64,000 nt of DNA from Oleiharenicola lentus (GTDB lineage Bacteria > Verrucomicrobiota > Verrucomicrobiia > Opitutales > Opitutaceae), in assembly GCF_004118375.1 (NCBI RefSeq), contig NZ_SDHX01000001.1, forward strand, positions 1,615,693-1,679,692, read 5' to 3'. This document shows positions 21,528 to 29,992 of this stretch, in pieces. Numbering within the stretch: the stretch's first letter is position 1; each line of letters opens with the position of its first letter. The notes under the pieces are model-generated. The model worked only from the letters and a program-made list of their open reading frames with translations. It did not search any database and had not been told where the DNA came from. The position numbers and the translations under genes were made by a program.

Positions 21528-21566
21528 GAAGGCCGCCGGAATAAACCCCGGCGGCCTTCCTGCGTT
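21528..21566 (+). terminator. Intrinsic terminator after tRNA-Gly
   Basis: Perfect 12-base arms (GAAGGCCGCCGG at 21528-21539, CCGGCGGCCTTC at 21548-21559) with an 8-base loop lie seven bases after the tRNA CCA; a short T run follows. Confidence 0.85.
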
Positions 21567-21594
21567 TTGGAGCCGGGCAGGGGTGCTGACTTTC

Positions 21595-21622
21595 AAAAAC
21601 CGCTGGTTTCCAGCGGGTTTTT
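21595..21622 (+). terminator. Second hairpin with A/T flanks before the beta-helix gene
   Basis: AAAAACCGCTGG (21595-21606), a TTT loop and CCAGCGGGTTTTT (21610-21622) form a 12-pair stem with one bulged G, and the 3' arm ends in five T. It looks like an intrinsic terminator or attenuator. It ends only 16 bases before the GTG of the next gene. Confidence 0.65.
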
Positions 21623-21638
21623 CGGTATCAAGGGCGGC

Positions 21639-22319
21639 GTGAAAGCTTCGGATTTTTTCGCGTTACCCCCGTCTTTGACCCGGTTTGCCGCGCATTTTCC
21701 CGCCACGGCCGCCCCTTGGGATTGGCTCAAGCAGATCGCCGCCGCCCTGAATGCTGAGACATTTGGACCCTTGGAGCTGAAAATCCCGGCCGGGGTGCAG
21801 ATCGAAGGCAAAGTCTGGCTCCACCCCACGGTCAAGCTGCCCGCCTTTGCGGTCATCCAAGGCCCGGCTTGGATCGGCGCCAAGACCGACATCCGCCCCG
21901 GCGCCTTCATCCGGGGCAACGTCATCGCCGGCGAGGGTTGCGTGCTGGGCAACTCCAGCGAATTCAAGAACTGCCTCCTGATGGACGGGGTGCAGGTGCC
22001 GCATTTCAATTACGTGGGTGACTCCATCCTCGGCAACGGCGCCCACCTCGGGGCCGGCGCCATCTGCTCCAACCTCCGCCTCGACCAGGGCGAGGTCACC
22101 GTCCGGTTGCCCTCCGGCGTGGTCGGCACCGGTTTGAGGAAGTTTGGCGCCATTCTGGGCGACAAGGCCGAGGTCGGCTGCAACAGCGTGCTCAATCCCG
22201 GCACCCTGCTCGGCCCACGTGCGCTCGTCATGCCGTCCATGGCCTTCAGCGGCGTCCTCGCCCCCGCCACCATCGCCCGCGTCCGGCAGACTGTGACGAC
22301 GATCCCACGCCGGGACTGA
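21639..22319 (+). CDS. Left-handed beta-helix (hexapeptide repeat) nucleotidyltransferase/acyltransferase-like protein
   Basis: 226 aa from GTG 21639, with AAGGG four bases upstream; the frame extends back through the tRNA, which cannot be coding. After about 50 residues come hexapeptide-type turns: GVQIEGKVWLHPTVKLPAFAV.., GAKTDIRPGAFIRGNVIAG, LGNSSEFKN, LGNGAHLGAGAICSN, LGDKAEVGCNSVLNPGTLLG. This resembles the C-terminal acyltransferase-like part of GlmU-type sugar-1-phosphate enzymes without an obvious pyrophosphorylase domain. Substrate unknown. The terminator-like hairpin just upstream implies either a very short leader or attenuation. Confidence 0.78.
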   Translation: MKASDFFALPPSLTRFAAHFPATAAPWDWLKQIAAALNAETFGPLELKIPAGVQIEGKVWLHPTVKLPAFAVIQGPAWIGAKTDIRPGAFIRGNVIAGEGCVLGNSSEFKNCLLMDGVQVPHFNYVGDSILGNGAHLGAGAICSNLRLDQGEVTVRLPSGVVGTGLRKFGAILGDKAEVGCNSVLNPGTLLGPRALVMPSMAFSGVLAPATIARVRQTVTTIPRRD

Positions 22320-22331
22320 GCGAATTAAGAG

Positions 22332-22466
22332 GGACGATTTACGAATTACGATTCGAGTCGATCGGGCCCGCTGCTCATTTCGCGCTTTTCACTCTTACGA
22401 CAATCCGTCCACATGGGCGATTAACCTGCAGTGATTCGTCCTTCGTAAATCTGAAATCGTAACTCG
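22332..22466. repeat. Imperfect palindrome upstream of trpS
   Basis: AT-richer intergenic segment whose ends carry related inverted words (ACGATTTACGAATTACGATT near 22334-22353; TTCGTAAATCTGAAATCGTA near 22442-22461). Pairing is imperfect. It fills most of the 151-base gap before trpS. Confidence 0.5.
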
Positions 22467-22470
22467 CCTC

Positions 22471-23439
22471 ATGCCCCGTATTTTGACCGGCATCACGCCC
22501 TCCGGCACCCTTCATATCGGCAACTATTTTGGCGCGATGCGCCCGGCCATCGAGCTGCAGGCCGGCGGCGACGCCTACTACTTCATCGCCGATTACCACT
22601 CGATGACGGCGCTGACCGACGCCAAGGAGCGCCGCGCCTTCACGCAGGGCATCGCCCTCGACTGGCTCGCCTGCGGCCTCGATCCGGCCAAGGCCGTCTT
22701 CTGGCGGCAGAGCGACATCCCCGAGGTCTGCGAACTCATGTGGCTGATCGGTTCGCTCACGCCGATGGGCCTGCTCGAGCGTGCCCACAGCTACAAGGAC
22801 AAGACCGCCAAGGGCATCGAGGCCAACTTCGGCCTCTTCGCCTACCCGGTGCTCATGGCCGCCGACATCCTCCTCTTCGACACGAACGTCGTGCCCGTCG
22901 GCAAGGACCAGAAGCAGCACCTGGAGATGACGCGCGACATCGCGATCAAATTCAACCACACCTACGGCGAGACCTTCGTCGTGCCCGAGGAGCGGATCAG
23001 CGAGACGCTCGCCGTCATCCCCGGCCTCGACGGCCAGAAGATGTCCAAGAGCTACGGCAACACGATCGAGATTTTCGGCGACGAGAAGGCGCTGCGGAAG
23101 AAGATCATGGGCATCGTCATGGATTCGCGCACGCCGCAGGAGCCCAAGCCCGACGCCGACAAGAACCTCGCCGTCCAGCTCCTGAAGCTCTTCGCCCCGG
23201 CCGATGTTGCCGCCGACTTCGAGAACCGCCTCCGCGCCGGCGGCCTCGGCTACGGCGACCTCAAGAAGGCGCTCTTCGAGCACTACTGGAACTTCTTTGC
23301 TCCCTACCGTGCCAAACGCGCCGAACTCGCCGCCAACCTGGATTACGTGGACAAGGTCCTGCGCGAAGGCGCCGACCGCGCCCGCGCCGTGGCCGCGAAG
23401 ACAATGGCGCGTGCGCGGCAGAATTGCGGACTGCGGTAA
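22471..23439 (+). CDS. trpS: Tryptophanyl-tRNA synthetase
   Basis: 322 aa class I synthetase of normal length. The HIGH-type motif is HIGN at residues 15-18 ([13 protein letters not shown]) and the KMSKS loop is intact ([17 protein letters not shown]). [39 protein letters not shown] are family blocks. It charges tRNA-Trp in the cytosol. The gene stands alone after a palindromic spacer. Confidence 0.97.
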   Translation: MPRILTGITPSGTLHIGNYFGAMRPAIELQAGGDAYYFIADYHSMTALTDAKERRAFTQGIALDWLACGLDPAKAVFWRQSDIPEVCELMWLIGSLTPMGLLERAHSYKDKTAKGIEANFGLFAYPVLMAADILLFDTNVVPVGKDQKQHLEMTRDIAIKFNHTYGETFVVPEERISETLAVIPGLDGQKMSKSYGNTIEIFGDEKALRKKIMGIVMDSRTPQEPKPDADKNLAVQLLKLFAPADVAADFENRLRAGGLGYGDLKKALFEHYWNFFAPYRAKRAELAANLDYVDKVLREGADRARAVAAKTMARARQNCGLR

Positions 23440-23519
23440 GGAAGAATGCCGCCACCCGGCTGGAGCCGGGCCATCGCGCATCGACAAGACTCGGATTCTC
23501 CACTTCGCTGGGCACCGGC

Positions 23520-24809
23520 ATGAGCCAGCCCCACTCGGACATCGGCCGGAAGCGGCAGCGGGAAATCTACGTAGCCGGTGTCGGCGGGCTGTCGCCGGTT
23601 GTGCCGGTGGCGCAGGCGGAGCTTGAAAAGGCGGCGCAGGTGGGGATGTCGCCCGAGGCCTGGGCCTACATCGCCGGCGGTGCCGGACGCGAGTCCACGA
23701 TGGACGCCAACCTGGCGGCCTTCGAGAAGTGGCGCATTGTGCCCCGGGTGCTGCGCGATGTCGAAAAGCGCGATCTCACCGTCGAGTTGTTTGGCCGGCG
23801 GCTGCCGGCGCCGCTGCTTTTGTCGCCCATTGGCGTCTTGGATATGGTGCATCGCGAGGCCGATCTCGCCGTGGGTCGCGCCGCGGCATCGCTGGACGTG
23901 CCGTTCATCTTTTCCAACCAAGCCTCATTCCCGATGGAGCAGGTGGCAGCAGCCATGGGCGATGCGCCCCGCTGGTTCCAGCTCTACTGGAGCCGGTCCA
24001 ATGATCTCGTGGCTTCCTTCGTGAAGCGCGCCGAGGCCTGCGGTTGCGATGCCATCGTGTTGACGCTCGACACGACGATGCTCGGCTGGCGTCCGCGCGA
24101 CCTCGACCTTGGGTCGCTGCCGTTCATCCAGGGGCAGGGGATCGCCCAATACACGAGCGACCCGGTGTTTCGGAAGGAATTGAAGGAACACGCGCCGGGG
24201 TCAGCGCGTTCCGCCCCGGAGATAAAACCGCCGCTCAACCTTCAGACCATCGCCACGGCGCTGGAGCAGAAGGCCAACTTCCCCGGCGGATTGCTCAAGA
24301 ACCTGTCCTCCGGCGAGCCACGGGCGGCGGTGCAGCGGTTCCTGACGACCTACTCCCGGCCGTCGCTGCAGTGGGACGACCTGAAATTCCTGCGCGCGCA
24401 CACGAAGCTCCCGGTCCTGCTCAAGGGCGTGCTCCATCCCGACGACGCCCGCAAAGCTGTCGAACTCGGGCTGGATGGACTGATCGTCTCCAACCACGGC
24501 GGGCGCCAGATCGACGGCGCGATCGCGTCGCTCGACGCCTTGCCGGCCGTCGTCGAGGCGGTACATGGCAGGATCCCCGTCCTTTTCGACAGCGGCGTGC
24601 GCGGTGGCGCGGATGTCTTCAAGGCCCTTGCACTCGGCGCCACCGCCGTCTGCCTCGGGCGTCCCTATGTTTACGGTCTGGCACTCGCTGGCCAGCGGGG
24701 GGTGGAAGAGGTCATCGCCAACGTGCTCGCCGAGTTCGACCTGACGCTCGGGCTGGCGGGTTGCACGAGCGTTCGGGGAATCGGCCGGGAATCGTTGCTA
24801 AAGATTTAG
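23520..24809 (+). CDS. FMN-dependent alpha-hydroxy acid dehydrogenase (lactate oxidase/dehydrogenase family)
   Basis: 429 aa from ATG 23520; the longer frame upstream lies in trpS. A TIM-barrel FMN enzyme: [18 protein letters not shown] near the N-terminus, [16 protein letters not shown] for the FMN loop, catalytic block [21 protein letters not shown] with His and Arg, and phosphate-binding [19 protein letters not shown]. Family members oxidise L-lactate, glycolate or mandelate; the substrate here is open. Glycolate/glyoxylate would connect to the purine island, but the gene is about 10 kb away, so this is only a thought. Confidence 0.9.
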   Translation: MSQPHSDIGRKRQREIYVAGVGGLSPVVPVAQAELEKAAQVGMSPEAWAYIAGGAGRESTMDANLAAFEKWRIVPRVLRDVEKRDLTVELFGRRLPAPLLLSPIGVLDMVHREADLAVGRAAASLDVPFIFSNQASFPMEQVAAAMGDAPRWFQLYWSRSNDLVASFVKRAEACGCDAIVLTLDTTMLGWRPRDLDLGSLPFIQGQGIAQYTSDPVFRKELKEHAPGSARSAPEIKPPLNLQTIATALEQKANFPGGLLKNLSSGEPRAAVQRFLTTYSRPSLQWDDLKFLRAHTKLPVLLKGVLHPDDARKAVELGLDGLIVSNHGGRQIDGAIASLDALPAVVEAVHGRIPVLFDSGVRGGADVFKALALGATAVCLGRPYVYGLALAGQRGVEEVIANVLAEFDLTLGLAGCTSVRGIGRESLLKI

Positions 24810-24843
24810 GACGGGTCCCCGAACCCCGCCATGCTGCGGTGGA

Positions 24844-24890
24844 GGCTCCGCGTCTCTGCAGACCGGTTCGCCGGGACGCGAGCCCCTCCC
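24844..24890. repeat. Intergenic GC-rich repeat (related segment in the helicase linker)
   Basis: Begins GGCTCCGCG and ends GCCGGGACGCGAGCCCCTCC, matching the ends of 14454-14505. It lies in the 94-base gap between two convergent genes. Confidence 0.45.
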
Positions 24891-24903
24891 TTAAGCCGGG
24901 GTG

Positions 24904-27012
24904 TCAATGGGTGTGATTGTGGTTCGCGGTGCCGGCGGCGCGGGCACGCTGGTATTCCTCGACGAGTTTTTTCTCCTGGTCGGCGGGCATCTCCTCGTAG
25001 TGGGCGAATTTTTCGCTGTGGAGGCCGCGGCCGCCGGTGAGGGAGCGCAGCACGGTGCCGTAGTGGTAGAGCTGCGCGGCCGGGACCTGCGCCTTGATGA
25101 CCTGGAGGCGGCCGGCCACGTCCATGCCGAGAATGCGGCCGCGTCGACCGGAAAGGTCGCCGACCACGCGGCCGACGAATTCCTCGGGCACGCGGATTTC
25201 CAGCTCGTGGATCGGCTCCAGCAACACCGGCTGCGCGGAGGCGAAGGCCTCGCGGAAGGCAAAGTAGCCGGCGATCTGGAAGGCGATGTCCTTGGAGTCC
25301 ACCGGGTGCATTTTGCCACCGTAAAACTCCACCTTTACGTCCGTCATGCGGTAGCCGGCGTGGGCGCCTTCGCCGGCGCAGGTCTTCACGCCCTTTTCGA
25401 CGGAGGGCACAAACACTCGGTCCACGTCCTGGCCGACCAGCGATTCGGCGAATTTCAGGCCGGTGTCGCGCGGGCCGGGCTCGATGCGCAGCCAGACCTC
25501 GGCAAACTGGCCGGCGCCGCCGGTCTGCTTCTTGTGGCGGTAGCGGGCTTCGCCTTTGCCGCGGATGGTCTCGCGGTAGCGGATCTTCGGCGGCTCGAGC
25601 GACACGTCCACCTTGTAGCGCCGCTTCAGGCGCTCGAAGAGGACTTCGAGATGTAGCTCGCCCTGCGCCGAGATGATGAACTGGTGAAGCTCGGCGTCGG
25701 TATGGTAACTGAAGGCCGGATCCTCCTCGTGCAAGGCGGCGAGGCCGGCGGCGAGGCGCTCCTCGTCGCCGGGCGCGTTGAGCTTGAGCGCCGCATGGGT
25801 GTAGGGCGTGGGGTAGGTGAGCTTGGGCAGTGCGACGGCGTGCCGCGCGTCGCACAGCGTGTTGCCCGTGTGGGTGTCGCGGAGCTTGATGGCGGCGCCC
25901 ATGTCGCCGGCGTGCAGCGCCTCGACGGGGGTGCGGTTCTTGCCGTTGAGCCGGTAGAGCGGCCCGATGCGCTCGGCCACACGCCGCTCGCTGTTGTGCA
26001 TCTCCATGCCGGATTTGACCGTGCCGGAATAGACGCGGAAAATGGACAGGTCGCCGGTCTGCGGATCGGTCAGGGTCTTGAAGACGTAGGCGACCGGTTC
26101 GCCGCCGTCGAGGCGCACGAGGACGGGCGAGCCCGTGGCCGTGGCAATGGCGCCGATGGTCTGCCGGTCGTCGGGGGAGGAACCGTATTTGGCGATGAAG
26201 TCCATCAGCCGGGCCACGCCGACGTTGGTCTCGCCCGAAACGCACAGGAGGGGGATGAACACCTGGTTCTGGAGCGCCGGGTGGATGCCGGTGCGCAGGA
26301 CTTCCTCGGAGAGTCCGCCCTCGTCGAAATATTTTTGGAGCAGCGTGTCATCGCTCTCGGCGATGTGCTCGATGAGCTCCTTGTGCAGGGCGTCCACGCG
26401 GGCCTTCTCGGGGCCGGCGGCGGGCTCCTCGGTGTATTTTCCGGAGCGGTCGGCGGCATAGCTGCAGACCTCGCTGCGCATGACGTCGAGCACGCGGTGG
26501 AAGCCCGGACCGGAGTCGAGCGGGAGGGCCAGCGGGAAGACGCCCTGGCCGAAGTGGTCGCGCACTTCCTCCAGCAGCGTGTCGAAATCGTATTTCTCCT
26601 TGTCGAAGCCGGTGACGACAATCATCCGCGGGATGCCGACGGCGCCGGCCTGTTCCCACATGAGGTCGGTGCCCACGCCGATACCGTGGCCGGCGTGGAT
26701 CACGACGAGGGCGAAGTCGGCCACGCGCAGGGCGTTGATGGCCTCGCCCGAGAAGTCGAGGTAACCGGGGGTGTCGATAAAATTGAGACGCCGCCCCTGC
26801 CATTCGCAGTTGAGCGGCGTCCCGTGGATGGAGATGTGACGCGCTTGTTCTCCGACGTGATAGTCGGAGACCGTTGTTCCTTGGGCCACGGAGCCGAGGC
26901 GGTTGATGGCGCCGCCGCAGAGAAGCATGGCTTCTGCGAGGGTCGTCTTGCCGCAGCTGGCGTGGCCCACGATGGCGAAATTGCGGATGTCCGCAGGACG
27001 GGTGCCGTTCAT
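24904..27012 (-). CDS. Elongation factor G-like translational GTPase with altered guanine-specificity motif
   Basis: 702 aa, EF-G domain order I-V. G1 is GHASCGKTT (residues 16-24) and G3 is DTPGYLDF (80-87). Switch I reads RHISI where classical EF-G has RGITI. The G4 position, normally NKxD, reads TGFD at 134-137, so Asn and Lys of the guanine-recognition motif are missing although the following Asp is kept. The C-terminal part is well conserved (YRETIRGKGEARYRHKKQTGG, VEFYGGKMHPVDSKDIAFQIAG). This is a paralogue of the EF-G-like (EF-G-2) type, not the housekeeping fusA; there are no ribosomal protein genes nearby. Role uncertain. Confidence 0.88.
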   Translation of the reverse strand: MNGTRPADIRNFAIVGHASCGKTTLAEAMLLCGGAINRLGSVAQGTTVSDYHVGEQARHISIHGTPLNCEWQGRRLNFIDTPGYLDFSGEAINALRVADFALVVIHAGHGIGVGTDLMWEQAGAVGIPRMIVVTGFDKEKYDFDTLLEEVRDHFGQGVFPLALPLDSGPGFHRVLDVMRSEVCSYAADRSGKYTEEPAAGPEKARVDALHKELIEHIAESDDTLLQKYFDEGGLSEEVLRTGIHPALQNQVFIPLLCVSGETNVGVARLMDFIAKYGSSPDDRQTIGAIATATGSPVLVRLDGGEPVAYVFKTLTDPQTGDLSIFRVYSGTVKSGMEMHNSERRVAERIGPLYRLNGKNRTPVEALHAGDMGAAIKLRDTHTGNTLCDARHAVALPKLTYPTPYTHAALKLNAPGDEERLAAGLAALHEEDPAFSYHTDAELHQFIISAQGELHLEVLFERLKRRYKVDVSLEPPKIRYRETIRGKGEARYRHKKQTGGAGQFAEVWLRIEPGPRDTGLKFAESLVGQDVDRVFVPSVEKGVKTCAGEGAHAGYRMTDVKVEFYGGKMHPVDSKDIAFQIAGYFAFREAFASAQPVLLEPIHELEIRVPEEFVGRVVGDLSGRRGRILGMDVAGRLQVIKAQVPAAQLYHYGTVLRSLTGGRGLHSEKFAHYEEMPADQEKKLVEEYQRARAAGTANHNHTH

Positions 27013-27174
27013 GATCGTGGTCTCCTGGGTTGGAGGCCGGCCCGGCCCGGGCGGGTCGCGCCGGTCACTGGGGTTGGTTACGGCTACAGGCTAGCCACCC
27101 GCTTCGTCGGGTAAAGCCGCAAGACCGTTCGTAAATTGGCGGGCGCTGCGCGCCGGTTGTGGGCGGAGCCCGGG

Positions 27175-28641
27175 TTACATGCCGGGGGCCGGGTAGCCGG
27201 CGCCGGTATGGTCCAGCACGAGCACCCAGTCCGGGCCGTTTGCCGGGCTCCGCAGTTCGCGCGGTCCCGGTCCGGAAATCGTGCCGGCATCCCGGGATGC
27301 CCCGGTGCGGGGGTCATACCAGCGCACGCGGAATGTGCCCGGTTTCAGCCGGCTGAGGTCAACGATGGCCGTCTGCTCGCTTTCCGGAAAATACACGAAC
27401 GCGTAGCTGCCCTCGGCCTCGCGGCAGGCGACGAGGTGGCGCGAGCGATCACGGCCGGGCGCCGCCACCAGCAAGGGATCGGGCACCCGGTTGAAGAAGG
27501 GGCGTGATTCGATGAGACGCCGCAGGTGGATCATCTGCCGGGCGCCCGGGCGGTGCAGGGCATCAACCCAATCGCGGTCGGCGAAATTGACCGGGGCGTT
27601 GCGCTGGCCGGCAAATTGCCACACCGCATGGTGGCCGTAGGTGACGCCCGCCGCGCCGGCGAAAACCGAGCGGAAGCACTGCTTGCGAACGTCATGATCG
27701 CGGAAATACCCGTTGGCCGGATCCCAGACCGGCCACGGGCTCACCGGGTGGTCCTCGTAGTTCGGCTCCAGATCGAGCACGGGCTTGGGCGGGTTGCGCG
27801 CATAATCACTCGCGATGGACTCCCAGACGGGCACGTCTCGCCCGCCGCCGTGCCCGCTCTGCCAGGCATGGACATCCAGCCAGGACTCGCCGGAGAGCAT
27901 GAACGAGGTGCTGGAATGGCCGCCGGGCGGATGGTAGAGCGTCAGTGCCTTGGCGCCGTAGCCTTCGTTGAGGCCGGCGAGCATCTCGCGCCAGACCGGC
28001 CGCCAGTCGTGGTCCGGCGGGAAGCCGGCGGCGATGCCGGCCGAAGAGGGGTATTCGTTGGGGCGGGCGGGGTCGAGCAGGGCGGGACGGTCGCCGCCCA
28101 GCATCCAGATGACGTTGGTGCGGCCCCGCAATTTGGTCCCCAGGTAGCGGCCGTAGGCGCGGACGACCGGCAGGTTGGTGAGATCGAAGAGCCGGGGGCC
28201 TTCGCCCCAAGGCGCCGTGAGCTTGTCACCCCAGGCGGGAAGCACCGCCACATAAAGCCCGCGCGCCGCGGCCTCGTCCACCAATTCGACGAAGCGGTCG
28301 AAGTAGGCGTCAACCGGGCGCGCGGCGTCGAGGTTGTGAAACGGTTTCAGGCCGAGTGCCGTGGGACGACGCACGCCATCCATTTCCGCGAGCACGTTGA
28401 CCTGGATCACCGTGTAACCTTGGTCCGCCCGGGTGCGGAGGTAATAGCTGCATTCATCCCGGTCGGTGGCGTGAAGCAGCGACCAGGCCGTGTCCCCGAG
28501 CCAGAAGAACGGCCGGCCGTCGGTGGTTTCGAGATGATGGCCGCCGGAGTGGACCCGGATGGGCAGGAGCGGGGCCGCAAGGCCGGCCGCGGAGAACAGG
28601 AACAGGGACAGACCGCAGAAGAGGGTGCGGACGGGGTGCAT
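27175..28641 (-). CDS. Secreted glycoside hydrolase, DUF4038 / apiosidase-like (GH140-type) fold
   Basis: 488 aa from ATG 28641, chosen because a signal peptide follows directly (MHPVRTLFCGLSLFLFSAAGLAAP); an ATG at 28686 would add 15 residues. The (beta/alpha)8 part shows DUF4038 features: PFFWLGDTAWSLLHA, GYTVIQVNVLAE, NVIWMLGGDRP with an acidic residue, and VLDLEPNYED with the candidate second acid. A C-terminal beta domain (SYAFVYFPE, RVRWYDPRTGA) matches the collagen-binding-like domain commonly fused to this family. Characterised relatives act on plant pectin side chains. Isolated; no polysaccharide locus nearby. Confidence 0.85.
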   Translation of the reverse strand: MHPVRTLFCGLSLFLFSAAGLAAPLLPIRVHSGGHHLETTDGRPFFWLGDTAWSLLHATDRDECSYYLRTRADQGYTVIQVNVLAEMDGVRRPTALGLKPFHNLDAARPVDAYFDRFVELVDEAAARGLYVAVLPAWGDKLTAPWGEGPRLFDLTNLPVVRAYGRYLGTKLRGRTNVIWMLGGDRPALLDPARPNEYPSSAGIAAGFPPDHDWRPVWREMLAGLNEGYGAKALTLYHPPGGHSSTSFMLSGESWLDVHAWQSGHGGGRDVPVWESIASDYARNPPKPVLDLEPNYEDHPVSPWPVWDPANGYFRDHDVRKQCFRSVFAGAAGVTYGHHAVWQFAGQRNAPVNFADRDWVDALHRPGARQMIHLRRLIESRPFFNRVPDPLLVAAPGRDRSRHLVACREAEGSYAFVYFPESEQTAIVDLSRLKPGTFRVRWYDPRTGASRDAGTISGPGPRELRSPANGPDWVLVLDHTGAGYPAPGM

Positions 28642-28715
28642 GCCGGAAATCAGCCACGCCCGCCGACTGGTCGCGAGACGAATCATGCCTCGCCCACACG
28701 CCGTCGCGGCGCGGT

Positions 28716-29159
28716 TCAGCGTCCCAAGTGCTTCGCAAAGGCCGCCAGCGTGGCCGGGCTGACGTGGTGCTCGATGCCCTCGGCGTCGATCTCGGCGGTT
28801 TTCTCGGGGATGCCGAGCGAGCGCAGAAAGGCGACCACGATGCCGTGGCGGTGCTGGCACTCCTCGGCGAGCGTGCGGCCGCTGTCGGACAAGAAAATGG
28901 CGCGATACGGCTGGACGTTCACGTAGCCCTCACGCTGGAGGCGGGCGAGGGTGCGGTTGACCGTGACGTGCGTCACGCCGAGCCGGCGGGCGAGGTCCAC
29001 CACGCGGGCCTCGCCGTGGGCGGCGGTCAGATCGGCGATGGCCTCGACGTAGTCCTCGGCGGTCTCGGAGGCGTGTTCGCGCCGCGTCTGCTGCAGGGAC
29101 TCGGCCTGCAGGGCGGAGGGGCGGACGGATTTCCGGGGGGCGCGGACGGCTTTTTTCAC
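28716..29159 (-). CDS. mntR: MntR-type DtxR-family metalloregulator
   Basis: 147 aa from GTG 29159; a TTG at 29195 would give 159 aa, and neither has a clear ribosome site. A winged helix (VVDLARRLGVTHVTVNRTLARLQREGYV) is followed by the dimerisation/metal domain. DAEGIEHHVS matches the E. coli MntR metal block, with Glu where iron-sensing DtxR has Cys, indicating manganese. It lacks a C-terminal SH3 domain, as E. coli MntR does. It is divergent from the barrel-feo operon, with a palindrome between, so it probably represses that promoter when Mn is plentiful. Confidence 0.88.
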   Translation of the reverse strand: MKKAVRAPRKSVRPSALQAESLQQTRREHASETAEDYVEAIADLTAAHGEARVVDLARRLGVTHVTVNRTLARLQREGYVNVQPYRAIFLSDSGRTLAEECQHRHGIVVAFLRSLGIPEKTAEIDAEGIEHHVSPATLAAFAKHLGR

Positions 29160-29188
29160 AGGGATGAGGGAGGCATGCGGCCGGGGGC

Positions 29189-29224
29189 TTGACAAGTCGA
29201 GTTCAAAGTGTAGCTAAGGCTACA
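29189..29224 (+). promoter_or_regulatory. Promoter with palindromic operator upstream of the feo operon
   Basis: A perfect -35 TTGACA (29189-29194) is followed after 16 bases by TAGCTA (29211-29216). Overlapping it is the palindrome TGTAGC-taag-GCTACA (29209-29224), ending two bases before the ATG at 29227. A bound MntR or DtxR-like dimer would cover the -10 region and the ribosome site. The predicted 5' leader is only a few bases. Confidence 0.6.
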
Positions 29225-29226
29225 TT

Positions 29227-29991
29227 ATGTATCGCGCTCTACGCCATTCGCTCGTCCTCGCCTCGCTGCTGTTGGCCGCCGGTTGGGCCGGGGCCCAGAT
29301 CACGGAGCATCCCGCGACCGTGGCGCCGGGCAGCTTTCTGATCGAGATGGACGCGCTTTCGCTGACCCTCGACAAGGAGGGAGGCGGAAAATACACGGCC
29401 GTGGGCGCCGGTTCAGTATTTGTCTCCACGGGCCTGACCGAAAACTGGGACGTGCAGGTTGGAGCTGAACTCTTCATCAGCCAGAAGTTCGAGTCGGGCG
29501 GGTTCACCGAGCGCAACAGCGGCATCGGTGATCTCTACGTGCGCACCAAATACCGTTTCTACGACAACCCCGAGTCGGGCACGATGATCGCGCTGCTGCC
29601 CTACGTGAAGATCCCGACCAACTCGGGCGGCGTGGGCAACGACGCGCTCGAGGGCGGCTTCATCGTTCCGTGGTCCACCAATCTGGCCGGTGGCTTCCAC
29701 TGTGACATCATGGCCGAGCTGGATTTTCTGCGAAACGACAATGACGATGGCTACGATACGTATTGGTATGCTTCGGCGTCGCTGACTCGGTCGCTGACCA
29801 AGGCGGTGGGGCTTTATGGCGAGGTGGCGCTGGGCAAATCGTCCGGGGCCTCGGCCAGCGAGGGCGTCATGGGCGCCGGCGTGACCCTCGCGGTCTCCGA
29901 AAACACCTGGTGGGACTTCGCCGTTTACAAGGGCCTCTCCCGCGGCGCGGCCGACTGGAACCACGTCATCCGCTTCAATTTCGGCTTCTGA
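29227..29991 (+). CDS. Outer-membrane beta-barrel channel-like protein (MetA-pathway/phenol-degradation type)
   Basis: 254 aa with a signal peptide (cleavage after about residue 23, LLLAAGWAGA-Q). The rest alternates polar and hydrophobic residues, with amphipathic strands and terminal Phe (HVIRFNFGF), as in outer-membrane barrels of the Pfam 'phenol MetA degradation' transporter family. TGLTENWDVQVGAELF and GIGDLYVRTKYRF are typical. First gene of an operon with feo genes (next ATG one base after the stop), so it may admit metal ions or complexes; this is inference. Confidence 0.8.
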   Translation: MYRALRHSLVLASLLLAAGWAGAQITEHPATVAPGSFLIEMDALSLTLDKEGGGKYTAVGAGSVFVSTGLTENWDVQVGAELFISQKFESGGFTERNSGIGDLYVRTKYRFYDNPESGTMIALLPYVKIPTNSGGVGNDALEGGFIVPWSTNLAGGFHCDIMAELDFLRNDNDDGYDTYWYASASLTRSLTKAVGLYGEVALGKSSGASASEGVMGAGVTLAVSENTWWDFAVYKGLSRGAADWNHVIRFNFGF

Positions 29992-29992
29992 C

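Noticed and set aside
22740-24809. A 689-aa frame for the FMN enzyme
   Set aside because: The upstream part is an out-of-frame reading of trpS.
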